Shown here: in pieces, positions 26,056 to 34,446 of the stretch
Position numbering within the stretch: the stretch's first letter is position 1
Layout of the letters: every line of letters starts with the position of its first letter
Assembly: GCF_002115805.1 (NCBI RefSeq)
Contig: NZ_JFKC01000013.1
Coordinates: 1 to 64,000 of the forward strand
Length of the DNA stretch: 64,000 nt
Source: Marivita geojedonensis
Lineage (GTDB): Bacteria > Pseudomonadota > Alphaproteobacteria > Rhodobacterales > Rhodobacteraceae
Reading direction: 5' to 3'
Translations under genes and position numbers: made by a program
The notes under the pieces: model-generated
Databases searched by the model: none
Seen by the model: the letters and a program-made list of their open reading frames with translations, nothing else
What the model was told of the DNA's origin: nothing

Positions 26056-26754
26056 TTAGGTTGAATAGTCGTCTATGAGGGGGCTTGGCTTCGCGAACTT
26101 CTCAAGGTCCTTCTGGTCCGAGATAGTCACGTGGTTGCCGTCTACGCTCACGCCGTAGGATTGCAGGCTCTTGAAGGCGCGACTCAGGTTTTCTGGGGTC
26201 ATGCCAAGCATTGAGGCGACGCGGCGTTTTTCGATTGGCAGTTCGAAGTCTGGATTTCCACCCGTGCGTCTTTGTTGGCGCAGAAGGTAATTTGCCAGGC
26301 GCTCAAGCGAGGTTCGCAGCTTCAGGTCTTTGGTATTCTTGACAACGGACCGGTAGCATTGCGCCAGTTCCGTCACCACGTTCCTCGCAAACTTGGCATC
26401 AATATCAAATACGCCTCGAACATCCTGGCTCGGGATTAGGGCGACGCGACTCTTTTCTAGCGTGCGCGCTGACATCAGATAGGGCGCGTCCTTGATGGTT
26501 GCCGCGAGAATGAAGGTGGATACCGGGCGGACTGTCGCCATTGACGTCTCGCGGTTGTTCCAGCTTGAGAAAAGCTCGACCGAACCGGACAGAACGATAT
26601 GCAGAAAGTCGCTCGGGTCGCCCTCTTCGATAAGCTCGATCTGTGGGGGGAAGTTTTGGACATAGGAGCCGCGCATGAGCGCGAGAAAGTTCTCGTCGCT
26701 CATATCTGCAAATAGATGCAGACCGCGAATATCCGGAAAGTCCGACTCGGGCAT
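26056..26754 (-). CDS. narR: Crp/Fnr family regulator (NarR-type)
   Basis: A 232-residue Crp/Fnr regulator (a GTG at 26766 could add 4 residues). The cNMP-like beta-roll covers about 8-130. The C-terminal helix-turn-helix contains PIEKRRVASMLGMTPENLSRAFKSLQSYGV near residues 170-198. The N-terminal Cys cluster of FNR is missing and only one Cys is present, so it is not an oxygen-sensing Fe-S FNR. Its divergent position upstream of narK-narGHJI matches NarR of Paracoccus, which activates nar in response to nitrate or nitrite. NnrR or DNR (NO-sensing) is the main alternative. Confidence 0.8.
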   Translation of the reverse strand: MPESDFPDIRGLHLFADMSDENFLALMRGSYVQNFPPQIELIEEGDPSDFLHIVLSGSVELFSSWNNRETSMATVRPVSTFILAATIKDAPYLMSARTLEKSRVALIPSQDVRGVFDIDAKFARNVVTELAQCYRSVVKNTKDLKLRTSLERLANYLLRQQRRTGGNPDFELPIEKRRVASMLGMTPENLSRAFKSLQSYGVSVDGNHVTISDQKDLEKFAKPSPLIDDYST

Positions 26755-26801
26755 CCCAAGGTACACCTGCTTACTCCACTTGATATATGTGGTTTCATGT
26801 C

Positions 26802-26815
26802 TTGATAAATGTCAA
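26802..26815. promoter_or_regulatory. FNR-type box near the narR promoter (one mismatch)
   Basis: TTGATAAATGTCAA fits TTGAT-N4-ATCAA with a single mismatch in the right half-site. It is 48 bp upstream of the narR start codon and could serve autoregulation or nar activation. Confidence 0.65.
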
Positions 26816-26916
26816 TCATAGATTTGATATATTTCGATCGCCCGTTTGATGCCGCACTGCAACCGAAATGACAAATCTTGATAAGGCATTTATTTCATTA
26901 CACTTTCCACCGAATT

Positions 26917-26930
26917 TTGATCCAGATCAA
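26917..26930. promoter_or_regulatory. Perfect FNR-type box upstream of the usp-narK-nar unit
   Basis: TTGATCCAGATCAA matches TTGAT-N4-ATCAA exactly. It lies 81 bp before the universal stress protein start at 27011, in the 256-bp gap divergent to narR. With the box at 3927 this suggests shared low-oxygen control of nos and nar. Confidence 0.85.
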
Positions 26931-27010
26931 CAGAAAACGCCACTAACCCTCTCACACAGGTCTCAACGCGAAATGTGTCCGTTTCTGGACACGCGAGAAC
27001 GGAGGGACCC

Positions 27011-27508
27011 ATGGAAATCATGCTTGCGTACGACCATTCGCGCAATGCGCGAATTGCGCTGGACGCAATTCAACAGATGTTCGGCCCGTTGAAACCCAGC
27101 GTCACGCTGGTTTCGGTCGTGGAAGACATCGGCAGCGCCACATCGGGCGCGGACGAGCTTTTCACCGAACAGTATCAGGACCAGAAGGCGGGCGTCGAGG
27201 CAGCGGCCGCCGAATTGATGGCGGCAGGCTATAAGGCGAAGGTCATGCTTGCCGAGGGCGATGCGCGCAAGATGATCCTGCGCGCCACTGAAGAGCGTCA
27301 GCCGGACCTTTTGGTCATGGCACGTCACTCTCATCAAGCGGATGGCGGAGCCCTGGGCTTCATCACGCGCAAACTCGACGCCATCGCCGAGGAATTTGAC
27401 CACATGACCTTCGGGTCTGTTTCCGCGTTTCTCGCACGCCGGGTGAAATGCCCGATCCTTATCATTCCAACCCATGTCCCCGCATCTTCGATGCAGGCGG
27501 CCGAATAA
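27011..27508 (+). CDS. Universal stress protein (UspA family)
   Basis: A 165-residue single Usp domain. The start at 27011 has a strong ribosome binding site (GGAGGGA, 4 bp gap). The N-terminal strand MEIMLAYDHSRNARIALDAI and PDLLVMARHSHQADGG near residues 96-111 fit the fold. The C-terminal part, GSVSAFLARRVKCPILIIP, corresponds to the usual GS-(V)-(T/S) nucleotide-binding end, although the G-x2-G-x9-G-S motif is not perfect, so ATP binding is unsure. It is the first gene behind the FNR box, ahead of narK, and is probably part of the nar transcript. Confidence 0.88.
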   Translation: MEIMLAYDHSRNARIALDAIQQMFGPLKPSVTLVSVVEDIGSATSGADELFTEQYQDQKAGVEAAAAELMAAGYKAKVMLAEGDARKMILRATEERQPDLLVMARHSHQADGGALGFITRKLDAIAEEFDHMTFGSVSAFLARRVKCPILIIPTHVPASSMQAAE

Positions 27509-27526
27509 ACCCGGGGGACACCACCG

Positions 27527-29173
27527 ATGAAAATCTCAACTCTCTTCCGGGTTCAGGATCGCGCTATTCGCGCGCTCCATCTGACCTGGATCGCTTTCTT
27601 CATCACCTTCTACGTCTGGTTCAACATGGCCCCGCTGGCATCTTCCATGCTGGCGGCGAATGATTGGCTGACTAGAGACGACATCAAGCTCTTCGCCATC
27701 GCAAACGTGGCGTTGACGATCCCGGCCCGGATCCTCGTTGGGCTTGCGCTAGACAAATACGGGCCACGCCGGGTGTTTTCGATCCTCATGGTCGTGATGG
27801 CCGTGCCGACGCTCTTCTTTGCGTTTGGCGACACCAAGATGCAACTCTTCGTCTCGCGTCTGATCATGTCGTCTGTCGGTGCTGGCTTCGTTGTGGGCAT
27901 CCACATGACAGCGCTTTGGTTCAAGCCGCGGGACATCGGGTTTGCAGAAGGCTTCTACGCAGGCTGGGGTAACTTCGGTTCCGCCGCCGCGGCCCTGACC
28001 ATCCCGACCATCGCGCTGAACGTATTCGGCGGTGACGATGGCTGGCGCTATGCGATTGCCATGTCCGGCATCATCATGGCCGCCTATGGCGTGTTCTACT
28101 GGTTCGCTATCACCGATGGCCCCAACCCCGATACGCACAAGAAGGCTAAGGGCTCTGCCTTGGAAGTGTCGACCTATAAGGACCTTGCGCTTCTGGTCAT
28201 CTTCACTGTCCCGTTGATCGGGATCCTGTCGATCCTTATCTACCGCGTGCAGATGATGGGCTATATTGATGGCTTCGTGGCAACCATCTGCTACGCTTCG
28301 ATCGCGACTTTGGTGGTCTACCAGGTCTGGCAAGTGCTGCGGACTAACCTGCCGATCCTCCGTAAAGGTGTGCCCGAGGATGACAAGTACCCTTTCAGCT
28401 CGGTTGCTGCGCTCAACACCACCTATTTTGCCAACTTCGGTGCCGAACTGGCGGTGGTGTCGATGCTGCCGATGTTCTTCCAGGAAACCTGGGGGCTGAC
28501 AGCAGTCGTCGCTGGTCTGATTGCGGCCTCGTTTGCCTTCATCAACCTCGTGGCACGTCCGATGGGGGGCCTTGTGTCCGACCGGATGGGCAACCGCCGC
28601 TTTGTGATGCTGTCCTACATGCTGGGGATCGCCATTGGCTTTGCTCTGATGGGTCTGTTGAACAGCGAATGGCCGTTGATCATTGCAGTCGCAATCACAA
28701 TCGCTTGCTCGTTCTTTGTCCAAGGCGCGGAAGGTGCGACCTTCGGCATCATCCCGTCGATCAAACGTCGGGTCACCGGACAAATCGCAGGTATGGCCGG
28801 GGCCTACGGCAATGTCGGCGCGGTATTCTATCTGTTTATCTTTACCTTCGTGGATACACAGACCTTCTTCTTCATCATCGCCACCGGTGCTCTGATTTCC
28901 TGGATCGTCTGCTTCTTCTGGCTGAAGGAACCGGAAGGCGGCTTTGACGAAGAATATGTCCTCAGCTCCGTCGACCACGCAATTGCAGCCGAAGCCGTGC
29001 GGAAGAAAGAGGCCGAAGCAGAACTCGCTTTGATCTTTGAAGGCTCCGAGAAGGTCGCGCTTGCCGAAAAAGGCAATGGTTTGACCGTCACCGCCCGGTT
29101 CAAAGACCTCGATGATCTCAAGACCGCTTTGGCCCGGCTTGGTCCAAACGGCAGCCAGCAACCCGCTGAATGA
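27527..29173 (+). CDS. narK: NarK-type nitrate/nitrite transporter (MFS), first copy
   Basis: A 548-residue major facilitator protein with 12 transmembrane helices. NarK signatures are WYAGWGNFGS-like (AGWGNFGSAAAALTIP) near residue 147 and GAYGNVGAVFYLFIF near residue 425, corresponding to the two conserved nitrate-signature helices. The protein is about 80-100 residues longer than a usual NarK because of a charged cytoplasmic C-terminal tail after residue 465. It follows usp by 18 bp. The substrate is nitrate and/or nitrite, and whether it is symporter (NarK1) or antiporter (NarK2) cannot be read from sequence alone. Confidence 0.93.
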   Translation: MKISTLFRVQDRAIRALHLTWIAFFITFYVWFNMAPLASSMLAANDWLTRDDIKLFAIANVALTIPARILVGLALDKYGPRRVFSILMVVMAVPTLFFAFGDTKMQLFVSRLIMSSVGAGFVVGIHMTALWFKPRDIGFAEGFYAGWGNFGSAAAALTIPTIALNVFGGDDGWRYAIAMSGIIMAAYGVFYWFAITDGPNPDTHKKAKGSALEVSTYKDLALLVIFTVPLIGILSILIYRVQMMGYIDGFVATICYASIATLVVYQVWQVLRTNLPILRKGVPEDDKYPFSSVAALNTTYFANFGAELAVVSMLPMFFQETWGLTAVVAGLIAASFAFINLVARPMGGLVSDRMGNRRFVMLSYMLGIAIGFALMGLLNSEWPLIIAVAITIACSFFVQGAEGATFGIIPSIKRRVTGQIAGMAGAYGNVGAVFYLFIFTFVDTQTFFFIIATGALISWIVCFFWLKEPEGGFDEEYVLSSVDHAIAAEAVRKKEAEAELALIFEGSEKVALAEKGNGLTVTARFKDLDDLKTALARLGPNGSQQPAE

Positions 29174-29241
29174 ATGCATGGCCGGTCGGGCAGGGTGCTC
29201 CGGCCGGCCCCCCGAAACCGCCAATACGGGAGGACTTACCC

Positions 29242-30642
29242 ATGGCGATAACAGACACCTCAAATGGCAGCAGCCGTCATGTGTTGACGGATTGGCGCCC
29301 CGAAGACCCCCAATTCTGGGAGGAAAAGGGTAAGGCCATCGCAACCCGTAACCTTTGGATCTCGATCCCAAACCTGCTCATGGCCTTCTCGGTCTGGATG
29401 GTTTGGTCGGTCGTTGTCGCCAAAATGCCCGCAATCGGCTTCGACTTCTCTGTTTCCGAGCGGTTCTGGCTGGCGGCTCTGCCTGGTCTGTCCGGCGCCA
29501 CACTGCGGATCTTCTACAGCTTTATGATCCCGATTTTCGGTGGTCGGAAATGGACCGCGATCTCGACCGCATCTCTGCTGCTTCCTGCACTCGGCATCGG
29601 TTTCGCCGTGCAGAACCCGGAGACCTCGTATTTCACCTTCCTGATCCTCGCGCTGCTCTGCGGCTTTGGTGGCGGCAACTTCGCCTCCTCCATGGCCAAC
29701 ATCGCCTACTTCTACCCGAAGAAGGTTAAGGGGCAGGCGTTGGCGATGAATGCCGGTCTGGGCAACCTTGGCGTGTCGGTCATGCAATTCGTCGTACCGG
29801 TCGTCATCACAATGGGCGTGTTCGGTGCCATTGGCGGTGAACCGCAGCAACTCAGCGACGGTGGCCAGCTCTTCATTCAGAACGCAGGCTTCATCTGGGT
29901 GCCGTTCCTCGTCGTGGGGGCTATCGCCGCCTGGTTCGGCATGAACGACATCGCCGATGCGAAAGCTTCTCTGGGCGATCAGCTGTCTATCCTGAAGCGC
30001 AAGCAGAACTGGATCATGTGTGTGCTCTACACCGGGACCTTTGGCTCCTTCATCGGTTACGCTGCGGGCTTCCCGCTCCTGATGAAAACCCAGTTTCCGG
30101 ATGTGGATGTGCTGTCCTATGCGTTTCTTGGTCCGCTTGTCGGCGCGCTGAGCCGGGCGGCAACGGGTTGGATTTCCGACAAGTTTGGCGGTGGACGCGT
30201 AACCTTCTGGGTGTTCCTCGGCATGATCGCGGCGGTCTACGGCGTGCTGCAGTTCCTGCCTTCCACACCCGAAGCGGCTGATGGCAGCTTCTGGGGCTTC
30301 TTTGCCTGCTTTATGGCGCTCTTCTTCCTGACCGGTGTGGGCAATGCCTCCACCTTCCAGATGATCCCCTCGATCATGAAACAGGAAATCCCGCGCATTC
30401 TGCCCAATCTCGAAGCGACCAACATGCAGCGGACCATCGAACGGGAATCGGCCGCCATCATCGCCTTCACGTCGGCTATCGCTGCCTATGGCGCCTTCTT
30501 CATCCCGAAGAGCTACGGCACCTCAATCGCGCTGACCGGTGCTCCGCATGGCGCACTCTGGGCCTTCCTCGGTTTCTACGCGCTCTGCGCCGTGATCACC
30601 TGGGCCGTTTACAGCCGGAAAAACGCACCCGTTCCCTGCTGA
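29242..30642 (+). CDS. NarK-type nitrate/nitrite transporter (MFS), second copy
   Basis: A 466-residue 12-helix major facilitator protein of the NNP family. Signature 1 is GLGNLGVSVMQFVVPV and signature 2 is LTGVGNASTFQMIPS, both intact. The ATG at 29242 is preceded by CGGGAGGAC; an in-frame ATG at 29170 overlapping the previous gene is less likely. Paracoccus carries one fused NarK1-NarK2 protein, whereas here the two halves are separate genes. It is followed by a strong hairpin and narG. It probably exchanges nitrate for nitrite. Confidence 0.93.
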   Translation: MAITDTSNGSSRHVLTDWRPEDPQFWEEKGKAIATRNLWISIPNLLMAFSVWMVWSVVVAKMPAIGFDFSVSERFWLAALPGLSGATLRIFYSFMIPIFGGRKWTAISTASLLLPALGIGFAVQNPETSYFTFLILALLCGFGGGNFASSMANIAYFYPKKVKGQALAMNAGLGNLGVSVMQFVVPVVITMGVFGAIGGEPQQLSDGGQLFIQNAGFIWVPFLVVGAIAAWFGMNDIADAKASLGDQLSILKRKQNWIMCVLYTGTFGSFIGYAAGFPLLMKTQFPDVDVLSYAFLGPLVGALSRAATGWISDKFGGGRVTFWVFLGMIAAVYGVLQFLPSTPEAADGSFWGFFACFMALFFLTGVGNASTFQMIPSIMKQEIPRILPNLEATNMQRTIERESAAIIAFTSAIAAYGAFFIPKSYGTSIALTGAPHGALWAFLGFYALCAVITWAVYSRKNAPVPC

Positions 30643-30655
30643 TCCACTGACCAAA

Positions 30656-30683
30656 CTCTGCGCCGGATCCTACCGGCGCAGAG
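30656..30683 (+). terminator. Strong hairpin between narK2 and narG
   Basis: An 11-bp perfect stem (30656-30666 with 30673-30683; CTGCGCCGG/CCGGCGCAG core) with loop ATCCTA lies 14 bp after the second narK stop and 23 bp before narG. No T-run follows, so it is more likely a partial terminator or mRNA-stability element that sets transporter and enzyme levels apart than a full stop. Confidence 0.5.
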
Positions 30684-30705
30684 GTAGCCAATAGGAGACA
30701 ATTCC

Positions 30706-33700
30706 ATGAGCCACCTGCTCGACAGATTGAACTTCCTCCAGTCCAATAAGCTGGAAGAGTTCGCCAACGGCCACGGTCAGGTCACGAATGAAGACCGCGG
30801 TTGGGAAGACACTTACAGAAACCGCTGGCGCCATGACAAAGTCGTCCGCTCGACCCATGGGGTGAACTGCACCGGGTCTTGCAGCTGGAAGATTTACGTC
30901 AAATCCGGCATCGTCACGTGGGAGACACAGCAGACGGACTATCCGCGCACGCGTCCCGACCTGCCAAACCACGAACCGCGCGGTTGCGCACGGGGGGCGT
31001 CCTACAGCTGGTATCTCTATTCCGCGAACCGGGTTAAGAACCCGCTGATCCGCGGGCGGCTGATGAAGATCTGGCGCGAAATGCGCAAGACCAAGACCCC
31101 CATTCAGGCTTGGACCGCGATCCAGAACGATCCGATCCTGCGCAACAGCTATACCTCGAAGCGGGGCTCCGGTGGGTTTGTCCGCGCCACTTGGGACGAA
31201 GCCACCGAGATCACGGCAGCGGCGAACGCGTACACGGCTAAGACCTATGGCCCCGACCGGATCTTCGGCTTCTCGCCGATCCCGGCGATGTCGATGGTCT
31301 CTTACGCCGCCGGATCCCGCTACCTCAGCCTGATGGGCGGCGTCTGCATGTCCTTCTACGACTGGTACTGCGACCTGCCGCCAGCCTCGCCGATGACATG
31401 GGGTGAACAGACGGACGTGCCAGAGAGTGCGGATTGGTATAACTCCAGCTACCTCCTGCTCTGGGGCTCCAACGTGCCGCAGACCCGTACGCCGGATGCC
31501 CATTTCTATACCGAGGTGCGCTACAAGGGCACGAAGTCCGCCGTCATCTGCCCCGACTATTCCGAGGCGTCCAAGTTTGCGGATGTCTGGCTGAACGTGA
31601 AGCAGGGCACCGACGCGGCGCTGGCGATGGCCTTTGGTCACGTGATCCTGCGCGAGTTCCACATCGACCGTCAGGCCGAATACTTCGAAGACTACTGCCG
31701 CAAGTATTCCGACATGCCGATGCTGGTGCGTCTGGACGAAAAGGACGGCAGCCTTGTTCCCGGTCGTTTCCTGCGGGCTGCTGACCTCGACGACACTCTG
31801 GGCGAGGACAACAACCCGGAATGGAAAACCGTCGCCTTCGACGAAGAAACCGGCACGCTGGTGTCGCCCAACGGAGCCATTGGCTACCGCTGGGGCGAAA
31901 AGGGCGAATGGAACCTCGAAGAGAAGGCAGACGGCAAAGAGGCCAAGTTGCAGATGTCGTTCATCCTTGATGATGATCATGACGATGTGCGCGGTGTGGA
32001 CTTCCCATACTTCGGCGGTGCCGCAACCGAGGCCTTTACCACGGGCGACCAACGCCCTGACGTTCTGACCAAGAACATCCCGGTCAAGCGCATCCAGACC
32101 GCCGATGGCGAAGTGCTGGTGGCGACCGTCTTTGACCTCTTCTGCGCCAACTATGGTGTGGATCGCGGCTTGGGCGGTGATTGGGTCGCCACATCTTACG
32201 ACGAAGATGTCCCCGGCACACCGGCCTGGGCCGAAAAGATCACCGGCGTTCCTGCGGACAAGATCATCCACGTGGCCCGCGAATTCGCGGATACCGCCGA
32301 AAAGACCCAAGGCAAGGCCATGGTCATCATCGGCGCTGCGATGAACCACTGGTACCACATGGACATGAACTACCGTGGCGTCATAAACATGCTGGTGATG
32401 TGCGGCTGTGTCGGTCAGTCCGGCGGTGGCTGGGCGCATTATGTGGGGCAGGAAAAGCTGCGTCCGCAGACCGGCTGGCAACCTCTGGCCTTCGCGCTCG
32501 ACTGGGGTCGCCCACCGCGGCACATGAACTCGACCTCGGCGTGGTATGCACATACCGACCAGTGGCGCTACGAGACGCTGGAGGCAAACGAGATCCTGTC
32601 GCCAACTGCTCCAGAAGGCGATTGGGACATTTCCCTGATCGACTACAACATCCGGGCCGAACGGATGGGCTGGTTGCCTTCGGCGCCGCAACTCAAAACC
32701 AATCCGCTGGAAGTTGCCAAGCAGGCAAAAGCGGCCGGGATGGAAATCCCAGCCTATGTCGCGCAGCAGCTGAAATCGGGCGAGCTTGAAATGTCCTGCG
32801 AGGACCCGGACGATCCGGCAAACTGGCCGCGCAACCTCTTCGTGTGGCGCTCCAACCTGCTCGGCTCCTCGGGCAAGGGGCACGAGTACTTCCTCAAGCA
32901 CCTGCTCGGCACCGATCACGGTGTTCTGGGCAAGGATCTGGGCGAAGAGGGCAGGGCCCTGCCGAAAGAAGCCAAGTGGCACGAGAAAGGTCCGGAGGGC
33001 AAACTTGACCTGCTGGTAACGATCGACTTCCGCATGTCCACCACGGCGGTTTATGCCGACATCGTTCTGCCGACGGCCAGTTGGTATGAAAAGGACGACA
33101 TGAACACGTCGGACATGCACCCGTTCATCCACCCGCTGCAAGCGGCTGTGGACCCGGCCTATGAGAGCAAGTCGGACTTCGAGATTTTCAAGGCCATCGC
33201 CAAGAAGGTTCAAGAGGTCGCCCCGGAAATCCTCGGCAAGGAAACCGACATTGTCGCGCTGCCTCTGCTGCACGACATGCCGGCGGAAATTGCGCAGGAT
33301 CAGGTCCGCGACTGGAAGAAAGGCGAATGCGACTTGATTCCGGGCAAGACCGCGCCAGCCTATGTGCCGGTCGAACGGGACTATACCGCGATCTACGACC
33401 GCTTCACCGCGCTTGGCCCGCTCATGGACAAGCTTGGCAATGGCGGCAAAGGCATCACCTGGAACACGCAGGAGGAGATCGACGGACTGGCCGCGCTGAA
33501 CGGTGTGAAACAGGACGGGCCCGCGAAAGGACGGCCGAAGATCGAAACGGCGATCGATGCCTGCGAAGTGATCCTGATGCTGGCTCCCGAGACCAACGGC
33601 AACGTGGCCGTGAAGGCTTGGGAGGCTTTGTCCGAGAACACAGGGCGTGAACACGCACATCTGGCCGAAGGCGAGCACCATCAGAAAATCCGCTTCCACG

Positions 33701-34446
33701 ACATCGCGGCGCAGCCCCGCAAGATCATCTCCTCGCCCACATGGTCGGGCATCGAGAGTGAGAAGGTCAGCTATAACGCGGGCTACACCAACGTGCATGA
33801 GCTTATCCCATGGCGCACACTCACGGGACGCCAACAGCTCTACCAGGACCACCTCTGGATGCGCGCTTTTGGCGAGGGCTTCATGTCCTACCGTCCGCCG
33901 GTCGATCTGAAAACCGTCACGGCAGAGATCAACCACGAGGCGCGTGACGGAAACCCACATCTGGTGCTGAACTTCATCACACCGCACCAGAAATGGGGCA
34001 TCCACTCGACCTACTCGGACAACCTGTTGATGCTCACGCTCAACCGTGGTGGCCCGGTGGTCTGGATTTCCGAGAACGACGCCAAATCGGCGGGCATCGC
34101 GGATAACGACTGGATCGAGCTCTACAACGTGAACGGTGCTCTGACCGCGCGGGCCGTCGTGTCCCAGCGGATCAAGGACGGCACCACGTTCATGTACCAT
34201 GCTCAGGAAAAGATCGTGAACACGCCCGGCTCCGAAAAGACCGGCAAGCGCGGGGGCATCCACAACTCCGTGACCCGCGCTGTCCTGAAACCCACGCACA
34301 TGATCGGCGGCTACGCCCAGCAATCCTACGGCTTCAACTACTACGGCACTGTGGGCTGCAACCGGGACGAATTCGTCATCGTGCGGAAAATGCAAAAAGT
34401 CGACTGGCTCGACAATGAAGCGACCGAAAAGGAGGCCGCAGAATGA
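30706..34446 (+). CDS. narG: NarG, respiratory nitrate reductase alpha subunit
   Basis: The catalytic Mo-bis-MGD subunit reduces nitrate to nitrite on the cytoplasmic side of the membrane. At 1246 residues it is full length. FS0 ligands are H51, C55, C59 and C94, the His-ligated [4Fe-4S] cluster typical of NarG (E. coli H50, C54, C58, C93). The signature YCDLPPASPMTWGEQTDVPESADWYNSS, which carries the Asp ligand region of Mo, is present near residues 223-250. It overlaps narH by 4 bp. All features point to an active enzyme. Confidence 0.99.
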   Translation: MSHLLDRLNFLQSNKLEEFANGHGQVTNEDRGWEDTYRNRWRHDKVVRSTHGVNCTGSCSWKIYVKSGIVTWETQQTDYPRTRPDLPNHEPRGCARGASYSWYLYSANRVKNPLIRGRLMKIWREMRKTKTPIQAWTAIQNDPILRNSYTSKRGSGGFVRATWDEATEITAAANAYTAKTYGPDRIFGFSPIPAMSMVSYAAGSRYLSLMGGVCMSFYDWYCDLPPASPMTWGEQTDVPESADWYNSSYLLLWGSNVPQTRTPDAHFYTEVRYKGTKSAVICPDYSEASKFADVWLNVKQGTDAALAMAFGHVILREFHIDRQAEYFEDYCRKYSDMPMLVRLDEKDGSLVPGRFLRAADLDDTLGEDNNPEWKTVAFDEETGTLVSPNGAIGYRWGEKGEWNLEEKADGKEAKLQMSFILDDDHDDVRGVDFPYFGGAATEAFTTGDQRPDVLTKNIPVKRIQTADGEVLVATVFDLFCANYGVDRGLGGDWVATSYDEDVPGTPAWAEKITGVPADKIIHVAREFADTAEKTQGKAMVIIGAAMNHWYHMDMNYRGVINMLVMCGCVGQSGGGWAHYVGQEKLRPQTGWQPLAFALDWGRPPRHMNSTSAWYAHTDQWRYETLEANEILSPTAPEGDWDISLIDYNIRAERMGWLPSAPQLKTNPLEVAKQAKAAGMEIPAYVAQQLKSGELEMSCEDPDDPANWPRNLFVWRSNLLGSSGKGHEYFLKHLLGTDHGVLGKDLGEEGRALPKEAKWHEKGPEGKLDLLVTIDFRMSTTAVYADIVLPTASWYEKDDMNTSDMHPFIHPLQAAVDPAYESKSDFEIFKAIAKKVQEVAPEILGKETDIVALPLLHDMPAEIAQDQVRDWKKGECDLIPGKTAPAYVPVERDYTAIYDRFTALGPLMDKLGNGGKGITWNTQEEIDGLAALNGVKQDGPAKGRPKIETAIDACEVILMLAPETNGNVAVKAWEALSENTGREHAHLAEGEHHQKIRFHDIAAQPRKIISSPTWSGIESEKVSYNAGYTNVHELIPWRTLTGRQQLYQDHLWMRAFGEGFMSYRPPVDLKTVTAEINHEARDGNPHLVLNFITPHQKWGIHSTYSDNLLMLTLNRGGPVVWISENDAKSAGIADNDWIELYNVNGALTARAVVSQRIKDGTTFMYHAQEKIVNTPGSEKTGKRGGIHNSVTRAVLKPTHMIGGYAQQSYGFNYYGTVGCNRDEFVIVRKMQKVDWLDNEATEKEAAE

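Noticed and set aside
30656-30683. Hairpin before narG as a full rho-independent terminator
   Set aside because: No T-run follows, and narG has no FNR-type box of its own in the short gap, so full termination is unlikely.
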